Positions 1-10,560 of a stretch of 64,000 nucleotides of DNA are shown piece after piece. Position 1 is the first letter of the stretch; every line of letters begins with the position of its first letter. The notes under the pieces are model-generated. The model worked only from the letters and a program-made list of their open reading frames with translations, ran no database searches and was not told where the DNA came from. The position numbers and the translations under genes are program-made. Origin of the DNA: Lingula anatina (Eukaryota; Brachiopoda; Lingulata; Lingulida; Lingulidae); the NCBI RefSeq assembly GCF_001039355.2, contig NW_019776152.1:1-64000 (forward strand), in the 5' to 3' direction.

Positions 1-128
1 CCCCGCCTACTACAAGCTGTAAGGGGGTAATTAACTTTCGTGTCCGCCCGGCTGACAGCTATTTAGCGTGAACCCCCAGGGAGTTAGGTCGATCTAAAGT
101 AGATCGATCTAATCTCTGGAAATGGGGA
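1..128. mobile_element. Foldback MITE copy 1 (right part)
   Basis: Nearly identical to 27286-27412, including the paired agatcgatct words and the end ggaaatgggg. The left half lies outside the window. It belongs to a six-copy family (1342-1545, 19235-19489, 27196-27413, 54884-55099, 56741-57020). Confidence 0.8.
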
Positions 129-294
129 GTATGGCACAATGTTCATATTAAAGTTAGAACACATTCAATTTGAAAACCATCCAATCCAAGATTTTGAACG
201 CATTCTAAGTGCATGGATTTCTTCTTGTTGAATGTTCGACGTGAAGAAGCCTAACAAAGTATATCAATTTTAAAAAGGGCTATTTTTTTTATAG

Positions 295-1658
295 AATTTC
301 CTCCCAGAAGATACCCATCGAGCATGCCAACAGCCGTTCAGGCGTGTACACGGTTTTAAACCATACGCGGTTGCCTGGGTCCGTGAACAGTGAGAGGTGA
401 GCTATAGCATTACTTGTAAAGGGAGGCGGAGATAGAGGTGGAGGTTTAAACTTTATTGCTTTGTATTTCTTAAATGAAGCATAGCCTTATTTTCATATCA
501 GCTTACCTGAACCTATGTCCAGAACTTTCACCTTTTATAATTTATGAAAATATAATTTGGAACAATTCATAGGTACCCCATGCTCTATTTTGCAACGAAA
601 CTGTATAAGTACTATGGACCGTGGGATAACGGAGTGAATACATTAAACTACACCCGACTAGCTGTAGAATATCGACCATCATACACGTGGATCAAATTTA
701 ATGTTGACCAGAACAGCATGATGAAGGTACGTGATAACAGAACGCCCAACAAACACAGGACATATTATCATGTATAACGTTACCATAACGTTACTGTGAC
801 GTTACAGCAGCGTTACCAAAACGGTTTTGGGTCATATAAACGCCATGGTAACGTTACAATAACGATCGTAGCAGTTTGCCGGGCGTATCAAAAACAATTG
901 TACACGTCAGGAAAGAATCCTTATACAGTAATAATGAAATCATGATTTATGTTATTCCTCTAAGTTGCCCGATTTCAAATATACTATTTAATATATTTTA
1001 GCCGTCGTTACTCTATAAACGTAAAGTTCAGCATATCTCATGTCCTGCATACACTGTCTTCTTATAGGCCTACTTTGCTTCTGTCAAAAAAATTCGCGGC
1101 CAAGTGACACTGTGTGAGATTTAATTTTGATAAACGCCATTACATACGCATTCATATAATGCATCGTGCACATTTTCAGACCGTATGGAGAGGCATCCTG
1201 GATGCCAAGTATGACAAGAAGACCAATAGTACATATTGGACAATTAACTACAAGAGGGCTTTCCAAATGTTTCCTAAGTAAGTGAACGTTATATATATAG
1301 CCAAAGCCTCATATGTCGTTGATCTTAGAGAGCATTCCTAGAGACTGTCGTACCAATTTTGGATCGAACTATCTCCAAGGGGCTTTTGGCTTAATTGCAT
1401 TTAACTTGGGCGGGTATTAACTATCGTTCAGCAGCTTTAGTGGGCGCCCCTGACGTCTAAGCCGCTTGAGCTGGAAGCAACATAGCGAGGGACACAGGAG
1501 ATGGACCGATCCTGTTAGATCGATCTAGGGATGGGAACCCAGTATAAGGATTTCTAAATTATGAACATAAAGAATTAACTTGTTTCATTGCGACTATGGA
1601 CATATATTTTTACAGAACTAAACAAGTTGCCAAGCGGAAAGCACCGAAGAAAAGATAG
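295..1658 (+). CDS. Beta-1,4-galactosyltransferase-like, copy A (3' part only)
   Basis: The last four coding exons of a B4GALT-family glycosyltransferase, a Golgi type II membrane enzyme that transfers galactose (or a related sugar) from UDP-sugar to GlcNAc-type acceptors. Exons are 295-396, 573-726, 1180-1277 and 1616-1658 (stop TAG at 1656). All have AG/GT borders, and the phases match copies B and C. The first exon carries IEHANSRSGVYTVLNHTR, corresponding to the family segment with the metal-binding His. The second carries GPWDNGVNTLNY, the counterpart of the family DGLNSLTY motif. The protein ends in a basic tail (KRKAPKKR). The catalytic DxD and WGGEDDD exons would lie left of the window. 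A polyadenylation signal AATAAA at 1710-1715 follows the stop by 52 bases. Exons and introns are very close to copy B, so these two arose by recent tandem duplication. Confidence 0.85.
777..865. repeat. CGTTAC-rich foldback, intron of copy A
   Basis: A cluster of cgttac words on both strands (cgttaccataacgttac, then gtaacgttacaataacg) that can fold back on itself. The same block is in the matching intron of copy B at 9517-9607, so it predates the A/B duplication. Confidence 0.55.
1342..1545. mobile_element. Foldback MITE copy 2, in last intron of copy A
   Basis: Begins agactgtcg and ends gatgggaacccagtat, with inner agatcgatct words and a central inverted repeat shared with the other family members. 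The matching intron of copy B (about 10120) lacks the insertion, so B preserves the empty site. Confidence 0.75.
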
Positions 1659-2007
1659 AAGAAAGAAGAAAAGTTAAAACTCATTTATCTCTTATTTAAC
1701 TGCGAAGTAAATAAAAACGACAGGCGATCTTATAAAATGTGCAATATACTATTGTAAGAAAATCCTTGACCCAGAGTTAGATGAAGACGTACACTTTTGC
1801 TCAACATTGCGTAATTGTGCTTTAAAAACCTATAACTTCGAGATCCAAATTCTCGGGGCACGATAAACATTTTGAGCAACAATGTGGGAATTTTGTATAA
1901 AACAATGTCTGAAGGGGGGAGTGCATTCTTATCTGAACTTCCCCCTACACTGCCTGTTGTCTATTAACAAATGACGATATCCATTTCCACGGTTTTACTT
2001 GAACATT

Positions 2008-2085
2008 CAGGCCCGTAGCCAGCAATTTTAAGGGGGGTCTTTTTCCGAAAAAAAAGTGGACATTTTTACCGTGAGACCTACAAGT
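2008..2085. mobile_element. One arm of a CAGGCCCGTAGCC-type element
   Basis: Starts caggcccgtagccagcaatt. Its following bases match the reverse complement of the right half of the complete element at 55817-55980. The other terminus was not found, and a TA microsatellite lies beyond. Confidence 0.6.
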
Positions 2086-2214
2086 GCTGTATGTTTATGT
2101 TTTCATAAAAGACAAATAAAAACAAGCCTTGGCAGATTTTAAATGATGTTTAGTATATGGAAAAGATGTTAAAATTACAACCCTTGACGAAAAGGGGGTG
2201 ATCCATAAAAAGGG

Positions 2215-2216
<2 letters not shown>

Positions 2217-2277
<61 letters not shown>
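2217..2277. repeat. (TA)n microsatellite
   Basis: About 30 uninterrupted TA units. Open frames across it encode only Ile-Tyr repeats and are not genes. Confidence 0.95.
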
Positions 2278-2280
<3 letters not shown>

Positions 2281-2624
2281 AAAGCAGGAAAACAATTCTT
2301 TCTCTAATAAAACAACATTTACACATTACCAAAATTTGTCATAAAATGTTGCCATTAGCAGTGTCATTTCCTTCAATTTGAATGTACACGTTAATGACAA
2401 AGAGCATCACATAACAGCAGAAGCAGGGGCCTGGTCAGGCTGTGTAGAAATGAGCGCCTAATATGGCAGCCGAGCTGTATCCGCCCCAGGGAGGTGAGAC
2501 CGTCTACAGAGTGCACCAGTGCAAAAATGACCAGGCTTCCTTGACTTGAATATTCATTTCATTTAAATAAATAAATTACATTATTGTTTAACTTCAACCT
2601 TCGAGTTGCGATTTTCCAATAAAG

Positions 2625-2625
<1 letters not shown>

Positions 2626-2661
<36 letters not shown>
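2626..2661. repeat. (ATT)n microsatellite
   Basis: Perfect ATT tandem repeat of about 12 units. Confidence 0.9.
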
Positions 2662-2662
<1 letters not shown>

Positions 2663-3099
2663 AACTTCTCAGGTGAAATGGAAAGTGAATGAGTACATAA
2701 AGGAACCAGGAACCAGGCATTGTCATAGATAATCATTGGGGTTCCTGAATGTGAGCTACTCTTTACAATTTGGAAAAGTGTGGGATATGCAGTGCAGTGG
2801 CTGCCCATCAGCACCACCTGGTTAAAATTCTGTGCCACCAAGGATGAGAACCCATTAACTTCTACAGAGCAACAGTTTCAACTATGATTTTATGGTGCTT
2901 TTGTAGTGATACTTCTTGCAAACACAAACTTGTGATAAACAAGCCCCCTTCACTTCTCGGTAGCACGTTCCAAAAATAAAATGAAATCTGGTGAATGCTT
3001 ACCGAATTTGCCCCAAATTTTTCACTTTTATGGTTTAGGTTGTTAATTCAGCATTTACAGTCACAAACGCAGCTCCAGATCGCAAATGGCGATTTTTCT

Positions 3100-3165
3100 T
3101 TACCAGGCATACCCAACTATTACCAGACGCGGCACCGAAGGATCCAAAATTCACGGTCACCGGTA
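3100..3165. repeat. Short dispersed repeat, inverted relative to 29463-29527
   Basis: The reverse complement contains tcggtgccgcgtctggta followed by agttgggta. 29463-29527 reads tcggtgccgaatctggta followed by gttgggta, so this looks like a divergent copy of the same sequence. Too short and diverged to classify. Confidence 0.4.
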
Positions 3166-3934
3166 AATCCGAGTGTAAAACCGAAGTGGTGTTTGAAAAT
3201 TCAGATGTAGGAATAAGTCTTAATAATAAACAGCAGGACAATGTAGCATGAGCTCCGTGTAGTTGGTGTGGGAGTGATCTGATGGATACTGGTATTTAAA
3301 TTTTTTATTTGGACTTAAATCGCTTTTGGACCGAGTTTTGTTTAATCGTCAATTGAATGCGACATGGAAGAGTAAATTATATCTTTGATCTAGATCCACG
3401 AGGGTTGCATGGTATAAGTTTCACTATTTCCATAAAGAGAGCCCCGTTTTGAAGTTGCTGGTTACGGGCCTGTACATGCTCAGTAACTGTTGAATTGCCT
3501 AGAGAATATCCAAATGTCTCGGATGGTCCATTTTTCGCTATCGTGTGACCACGTGTCGAAGGCTCGTTCACTCTCGCTCTCTATCGTCCATAATACGTGG
3601 GCAAAGTGACCGCAAGGAGCTCTAGGTACCCTTAACCGTAGATTGATTTTTCACTTGATATCCAGATGTCATTGCCTTACATCCTCTTCGAGCCATGGTC
3701 GGCTCATAACGCTTGTCAATTTTTTCTAATGTCCTGCAAGATTTTTTGCTTGGAATCGCGGACACAAAACACAACAAATGTCCGAGTTGGAATAAAATTC
3801 ATCACTCAACTGGCCTCCGGTAAAGATTTGCCCCTTAACATGTATGAGTAAAACATCGGAAGGGAAGTGCTGTGTTTTAGCCAATCAGAGGCTGTGGTTC
3901 AAGCCCTATACATGGACAATACACGTCGCCGGGC

Positions 3935-3940
3935 TATATA
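3935..3940 (+). promoter_or_regulatory. TATA-like box upstream of copy B
   Basis: TATATA within gggctatatacgtg, about 125 bases before the copy B start codon. Position fits a core promoter, but short AT words are common here. Confidence 0.3.
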
Positions 3941-4445
3941 CGTGAAAATTATTCGTACACTTTCTCTTTTGCGGCTCGACGATACACTCATAATATTTCA
4001 CGTGCAGCTTAGCGACTTGTATTGTATCTATCACATAAAGTGAAATAACGAAGCGCAGAAAAAATGCAGATGTCGACCAACATGAGGCTATTTTTGCTCT
4101 TTTCTACTTTGGCTGTAGTGAGTTTTCCGCTTATAGTTTTCTACCGTTCAAAGTCAACAATCAGGTATGTTTGAGTAGATATTAGACGCAACACTTGATT
4201 TAAAACGGGGATATTGGAACAGACTAAATATGTTGGCTAATATGAGGATGTTTCAATGTCGCTTTGTTTTTGGTCACATGTTCCATGGGTAAGGTAACAA
4301 AGGACCATTCTTCTTGGCTGTGACCGGAATTAGGCGATTGATTGCAATTCTCACAGGATGAGGAGGCCTTTTGGCTGAGGGGCAACAGGAATATTACACA
4401 TCGGTAGGATGCTGTTTAATATGAGATGATAATTTATTGTCACAT

Positions 4446-4944
4446 TTATACAAAGTTTGAAATTTGTGACCTATCGACAAAATGGCCAATTTCCACAAGT
4501 ATGTGTGAGATTGAAAGATACATGATAAGTTTAGATACGCCGATTAAAAATCGTATTACTGTTGGATAGTATCTGGCTTCGGTACATTTAGAGGTTGCTT
4601 TAGAAATTGAGGGACCATTGCTATGGCATTGTTGACATTGGCTTGAACAAACTATAACCTGGATGGCCAAAGTCTTTCATAAAGGACTTCACATTTTTGG
4701 AGGACTCGGCTCTCATGGAGACCTTCCAGTGATGGTATTTTTCCCCCCATTGTAAAAAAATTGTACGACTGACGGTTCTCACTACACGATCGAGGCGTAT
4801 TTGGTCTCCTGCTGTAGCAGTACTATGCCAGAAGATGAAAGACTGTGTCAATGCACTCTCACTCACCGACCAGCAAAATTCTACAAGCAGATCTGATAGT
4901 CCGCGGATCAACTTGTTCTGAAAGCGGCCTAAGTACACGTCCAT
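4446..4944 (-). mobile_element. LINE reverse-transcriptase 3' fragment (Rex1/CR1-like)
   Basis: On the minus strand in intron 1 of copy B, the translation runs FWHSTATAGDQIRLDRVVRT, then KDFGHPGYSLF. After a frameshift near 4640-4670 it continues TARYYP-like residues and VIRFLI. This resembles the C-terminal end of CR1/Rex1-type LINE proteins (Trp-Tyr-Gly-Asn-Ser, RVVRTA, DPSHPGHSLF, FYPxAIRLLN). It is broken and has no intact RT core, so it is a dead fragment. Confidence 0.6.
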
Positions 4945-5814
4945 ATCTTGAAGTTAATACTTGTCCTTCATTTTTTTAAAATGTATTTGTTAATATACTA
5001 TTTACTGTTAAAAACGTGTCACAAAAATGTTTTTGTACGGTTTTTGATTTTTTTCTTAAAACTGACACTCTTGACTAATTAAACGGTGCACTTATCAATT
5101 ACAGAAAGGCGAGGTTTGTAAAAAGACTAGAAGAAATGCCCCCCAAACCTTTGAGTGCTTGTCAAGTGAACCAAGAACTTTTTGGTAAGCTTAATCACTG
5201 AAAACATGAAAATAGTGAGGTCAATTGAATAAATTTGTGCTTGTACAAAATGTTAACATGAATGTGAAGCAGCGTGAAACTGGAAATAGGCCTATATGAA
5301 GAGTCGTAAAAATGTTTCATGTAGAATAAACCGCGTATTTGTCCACACAGTAGCATATAGATGATGCTTCAAGCAACTTAAAGGTGAGTTTATGTCTAGC
5401 CGAAATACGGTACGAATGAATTTTATGAATCATTTATGAATTAATAGCGCTTATGGCCTAATACTGTGTCTGCTCCATCTAAAATTGCCATTAATACTGA
5501 AGCCAGCATCTATAATATTGATACAGAAATGTATGGACATCCCATCACTCCGTCCCGTATTCAGAAAAAAACTAACTTGAATCGCGAAAAGATTTTCAGA
5601 ATTTATTTTGACATAAAAATTATCTTAATTATCTAAATATTTTCATTTTCATCAGTATAAGCGCTTTGCCTTGGAACTTAACAAGTACAAGAAACACTAT
5701 GATTATAATTCACATGTTTATAACCCCAAGAGATGGCAAAACTCTTTGAATTTAACTTAAACTTAACGGCTTTAAACTTTTGTATTGAACACAAAACATC
5801 AAATTATACAAACG

Positions 5815-5997
5815 GAAGTCCACCGAAAAAATTTAGTATTTTAGGGGCTAACGGTGCCATTTTATAAGGTTTAAAACTATGATTCAGATAGTAAAAATTA
5901 TAATTTCAAGAGGTTAATATTAGTGTGATTTTTTTCATAAATCGAAAGGGGGGTGGGGGGGGGGGGTCAGTCAGGCCCTCCTTGACACCCCTCCCTA
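5815..5997. repeat. Dispersed repeat, first copy (intron 2 of copy B)
   Basis: About 185 bases ending in a G run and ggtcagtcaggcc. The same sequence, with its own G run and gtcggtcaggcc, recurs in direct orientation at 8725-8912 in intron 5. Unclassified. Confidence 0.7.
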
Positions 5998-7790
5998 AAC
6001 CCTAAATTAGAACAGCCCTGCACCCCGACATAGCAAAATTTCCGGGAAAAAAAGAAATTTTTCCTACTTACGAATCATTCCTCGACCCGTCCCTGTTCTT
6101 GAATTTGATGGTTTCTTTCATATCTAATTAAATGATTGAGTTCTAAATGACTGACCAACCCCGTTAAAGATATCGTGAGAAAAATATTTGCCTTTGTAAC
6201 CAATTATTGCAAGTGTTTGATATTATATCTTTTGACTACCCTATTAGTTTGTTAACCAATAAAGCAAGCCGCGTAACAGCGTAGAAATAAACCAGCTAAT
6301 ACACATTTACAAAATTTAATATAATGCATACCTAACGTATTCATCACCATGCTTTTTGTTTCTTTTCCGTTAAATTCACTCCAGACTTTGGAAATTAAAT
6401 GTGTTCTTTGTTTCTTTTTAGAAAAAACATATAATGTTAATCTGAAGCAGTTGCCAACGCCAAATAGAACAAAACTATTTAAAGAGGTCGCCACCGGAGG
6501 TCAGTGGACGCCTACGTCATGCAAGCCTAGGGATCACGTGGCCATCATCATTCCTTATCGTGACAGACAAGAACACCTGGATATTCTTCTCCAAAATCTA
6601 CACCCTTTTCTACAAAGCCAGAAGTGCCACTACCAGATATTCGTCATTGAACAGGTAGATTGCTACACGCTTGCATCTCAGAAACATTCATTACTCTCCT
6701 TTATTTTCTCTCTCTCTCTCGATTTCTGTCTCGGTTGCCTAAAAAGATGTCTGGAAACACTACTAAGTGGGCCCTGGGTTATGTAGTCTTATATTGCTTT
6801 ATACTGCTTTATTTTTGTACATATTTAAATTTTTTATTCGGTGCATTTATTTACTACAGGCGCTTCCAGAGCCTTTTAACACAGGATATGCAAAAAATGT
6901 TGGCTTCGTCGAGGCTAGAGCCGTGTTTAATTTCACCTGCTACATATTTCAAGACGTGGATAAAATCCCTGTGAACAATTCACTTCTCTATAGATGTCTG
7001 CCTGACAAGGTTTTTCACTTTGCCGCCGCTGAAGATAGATTTCCGAACGGGCATGTATCAGGATAATTTACTCCCGCAAAGAATCCCGCCTCTCTCCCCA
7101 GGGCTGTAGGGCGAGAAAATGTTTGTGGTAGCTGTTTGAAGGGTTAAAATACTAATAAGAAGACTATTTGTTCACCCATCGGCCCTGGCACTCACTTAGA
7201 CACTGACCGAAGGAAAAAGAAAGATATTTCTGGCGGACTGTGAGAAAAAGGGACGATTTATAAATAACCCCCGAATCACTAAAAAATATTCCCTCATATA
7301 TCATATTGAATTCACTGAAAATAATGTGCGAAATTATGTGAAAACTGAAAATAAAGCCTCGCTGAAAATTATATTGTGATGATTATTTGTCGGCCACTAC
7401 TTTGCAAATAGTGAAAACCAAAGCAAAAAAAAAAATACTTTTGTCTTTTTAACTGTTTACCGCTATTATTTATCATGCTCTAAATCTTAGATGGCTTAAT
7501 TAGTAAAGATTGGTACTTGCTCTCATTTTATCCCAAAATCTTGTGAACTTTTCCAAACCAGGCCATAAATACAATTTTGATATGCACATAGAAGTCTTGC
7601 TTTAATTCCAGGCAACTGCCCTATTTTCACTACCTCGGAGGAGTGATAGGATTCGCACCTAACACATTCCAGAAAACAAACGGGTATTCTAATAATATGA
7701 TACGATGGGGCGGTGATGACGACGATCTTTTTCTCAGGTAAGTAGAAGAAAATATTTAAGTTAATGAACCTTTCAGCTCTTCCAGGTTAA

Positions 7791-8120
7791 AGGGATAATA
7801 ACTGTTCGTATGAGATCTATATTTCACAATAAAACATTGTGAACAACTCATACAAAAACGGCAGTTATAGCTATAATTCTGATATCTGAGCTTGTCTTTA
7901 GACCACGTGACCTCCATTGACGGCTATACTCTGTTAAAATCTCTTAAGGGATTATAACAAAAAAAAAAAAAAAAACTTTTTTAGAAAAAAAAAAAAAAAA
8001 AAAAACAGGGACTTACTTTGAATGTAAAAATGGATTCATTAACCATTGGTAACTATGGGAAAATTGTTGTTTACTCCAGGAAAATTCATTTATTGGCCAA
8101 AACGAAGAGTTATTATCCCT
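7791..8120. mobile_element. TTAA-flanked MITE (Kolobok- or piggyBac-like)
   Basis: Left end agggataataactgttcgt; the reverse complement of the right end is agggataataactcttcgt (one mismatch in 19). It is flanked by TTAA at 7787-7790 and TTAA at 8121-8124. A TTAA duplication with AGG-starting termini is characteristic of Kolobok; piggyBac also uses TTAA. There is no coding capacity and the interior has A runs. It lies in intron 5 of copy B. One-armed relatives appear near 61716 and 62414. Confidence 0.75.
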
Positions 8121-8724
8121 TTAAGCTAGTAGTGCATTAATAGATTCTTGTTGAACTTATCTGAGGACAATTAAAATATTTAAAACATTTATTGACAGAT
8201 CAATGGCCCTAATCAATATTGCAAAAAATACATTCATCGTCCCCTGTTCAGTCTCGTTAGTCAACCATCTTGACACAGTTTGAAAGTAACGCGGGTCACG
8301 GCACAAGAGTCCCGCGTTATCCAGAAGTCGAGGCATGGAATAACTGATGCATCGGGAAAACCTGCCCTAAGTGCCGGGTTGATCTCTGGCTCTTCCAAAA
8401 GTTTTACAGGGTTATGGAGAGTGTCAGAAAAGGACGATTAAAAGATTCGGAAGTCGGGGGAGGGGGATGCCTTTTACCCCGGGAAAATTCGTGAAATATA
8501 AATTTTTGGCGGGAAATCCTGGCTTGGAAGACTACAAGCAATTAGTCATGTCGAGTGCAGTAGCTACGTCTAACATGATTCTCTTACTCAATACCCAGGC
8601 TATTAAGCTGTCAATCGCTCAAAGTGGATAGGCCGTATCGCTCAAATATTTGGGGCAGATCCAAGATTATTTAAATTTGAAGTGGGGGTCCACGTATGCC
8701 TGGCGTGGGGTTCAGGGCCAGCTG

Positions 8725-8912
8725 AAGAGCCCCGAAAAAAAAATTGGTATTTTAGAGGGTGGACGGTGCCATTTTGTAAGGTTTAGGACTTTGATTCAGC
8801 TAGCAAAAATTATAATTTCAAGAGGGGAATATTAGTATAATTTTTTTTTCAGAATTCTAAAGGGGGGGGGGGGGGGGGGGGTCGGTCAGGCCACCCTTGA
8901 CATCCCTCCCTA
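8725..8912. repeat. Dispersed repeat, second copy (intron 5 of copy B)
   Basis: Direct repeat of 5815-5997. It shares ggtgccattttgtaaggttt and tataatttcaagagg, then a G homopolymer and tcaggcc. Confidence 0.7.
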
Positions 8913-9516
8913 AATCCCCCACTGAATATACTGTTCGATGTGTAGAGACCTAACAAAGTATATCAATTTTAAACCAGGCTATTTTTTTAAGGATTTCCTC
9001 ACAGAAGATACCTATCGAGCATGCCAACAGCCGTTCAGGCGTGTACACGGTTTTAAACCATACGCGGTTACCTGGCTCCGTGAACAGTGAGAAGTTAGCA
9101 TTATTACACGAAAAGAGAGAGGGGGTAGAGGTTGAGGGTTTTTTAAGCGTTCAATATTTTGGGCTGCTTACTATTGATTGCTTTGTATTTCTTAAATGAA
9201 GCATAGCGTTAATTTCATTTCAGCTTATCTGAACCTATGTCCAAAACATTCACCTGTGCTTTCAGGATATATGTTATTATAATATATACAAATATAATTT
9301 GGAACAATTCATAGGTACCCCATGCTCTATTTTGCAACGAAACTGTATAAGCACTATGGACCGTGGGATAACGGAGTGAATACATTAAACTACATCCGAC
9401 TAGCTATAGAATATCGACCAACATACACGTGGATCAAATTTAATGTTGATCAGAACAACATGATGAAGGTACGTGATAACAGACCGCCCAACAAACACAG
9501 GACGTATTATCATGTA

Positions 9517-9607
9517 TAACGTTACCATAACGTTACTGTGACGTTACAGCAGCGTTACCAAAACGGTTTTGGGTCATATAAACTTTATGATAACGTTACA
9601 ATAACGA
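9517..9607. repeat. CGTTAC-rich foldback, intron of copy B
   Basis: Counterpart of 777-865 at the same intron position and nearly identical. Confidence 0.55.
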
Positions 9608-10284
9608 TCTGTGTTTGCCGGGCTTATCATAAACAATTGTACACGTCAGGAAAGAATCGTTATACAATAATAATAGTAAGGTGCCCAATTTTAAATATAC
9701 TTTTTAATATCTTTTAGCCGTCGTTACTCTATAAAACGAATTTTAGCATATCTCATGTCCTGCATACACTGTCTTCTTACACTGTTTCGGTCAAAAAAAA
9801 AAATGCGCGATCGAGAGAGAGAGAGAGAGAGAGAATGAGATCACGTGCAACTGTGTCTGTTGCAGATGTTATTCAGAGTCACATTGTGCAGGGAATCCGA
9901 TATAATTCCCTGCATTGTGTAAGATTTAATTTCGATAAATGCTATAACATACATGCATTGTGTAGCCTACATTTTCAGACCGTATGGAGAGGCATCCTGG
10001 ATGCCAAGTATGACAAGAAGACCAATAGTACATATTGGACAATTAACTACAAGAGGGCTTTCCAAATGTTTCCTAAGTAAGTGAACATTATATACCCAAA
10101 GCCTTCTATGTCGGCGATCTAAGTATATCTAAATAGGAACATAAAGACTTCACTTGTTTCATTGTGACTATATATATATATATTTATTTTTTATAGAACT
10201 AAACAAGTTGCCAAGCCGAAAGCACCGAAGAAAAGTTAGAAGAAAGAAGAATAATTCAAACTCATTTACCCCTTATCCAAAGAA

Positions 10285-10560
10285 CACTTGGACAAGAAGA
10301 ATTCTTGCAGGGGTTTTATTTATAGACCACAGTTCTGCTTTTAACACCATCGTGCCAATTTTAATTTTAAACGACCTGAAATTTCCAGTAGGCCTATTTT
10401 TATGTGAATGATTTAAAACGTCTCTACTAGATAGATGGAAGGCTGTGAAAGTTGGTTCAAATCTTTCTGATACATTGGTTTTAAATACAGGTGCGCCTCA
10501 GGTCTATGATTTATCGCCATGCTTTTATAGCATGTTTCACACGTGATTGTGGGACCAATA
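10285..10560 (+). mobile_element. LINE reverse-transcriptase fragment (Rex1/CR1-like)
   Basis: The translation shows VLFIDHSSAFNTIVP, then in another frame RWKAVKVGSNLSDTLVLNTG followed by APQVYDLSPCFYSMF. These correspond to the RT blocks FIDFSSAFNT and LNTGAPQGCVLSPLLYSL of Rex1/CR1-like LINEs. The FADD catalytic block is missing and the frame is broken. It lies directly downstream of the copy B stop codon, so the 3' UTR of copy B may run into it. Confidence 0.7.

Larger units (their letters stand above)
1659..4063. other. Intergenic, copy A to copy B
   Basis: No coding exon was seen. It holds the copy A polyadenylation signal (1710-1715), a half transposon (2008-2085), TA and ATT microsatellites, an old repeat near 3100-3165, and presumably the copy B promoter just before 4064. 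Confidence 0.6.
4064..10239 (+). pseudogene. Beta-1,4-galactosyltransferase-like, copy B (splice-damaged)
   Basis: Nine exon equivalents: 4064-4164, 5105-5184, 6422-6654, 6860-7038, 7612-7737, 8992-9093, 9315-9468, 9979-10076 and 10197-10239. Exon 1 gives a short cytoplasmic end and a signal-anchor helix (MRLFLLFSTLAVVSFPLIVF). Exon 3 carries DHVAIIIPYRDRQEHL and exon 4 the DVDKIP metal motif. Exon 5 carries WGGDDDD in place of the usual WGGEDDD. Lengths would join in frame (371 codons). However, the base after exon 4 is A instead of G (position 7039), so the expected GT donor reads AT. The next GT, 16 bases downstream at 7055, shifts the frame to an early stop in exon 5, and read-through stops at 7064-7066. 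The exon 6 acceptor (aag at 8989-8991) and donor (gttagc) are also weak. Likely a decaying duplicate, but a sequencing error or altered splicing cannot be excluded. AATAAA lies at 10707. Confidence 0.7.

Noticed and set aside
2150-2332. Open frame of alternating Ile-Tyr on the minus strand (and a similar one at 13163-13348)
   Set aside because: It is only a reading through a TA microsatellite.
7039-7611. Copy B intron 4 as an AT-AC or U12-type intron
   Set aside because: The 5' end (atttccgaac) does not match the U12 ATATCCTT pattern, the 3' end is a normal pyrimidine-rich AG, and copy C has an ordinary GT there.
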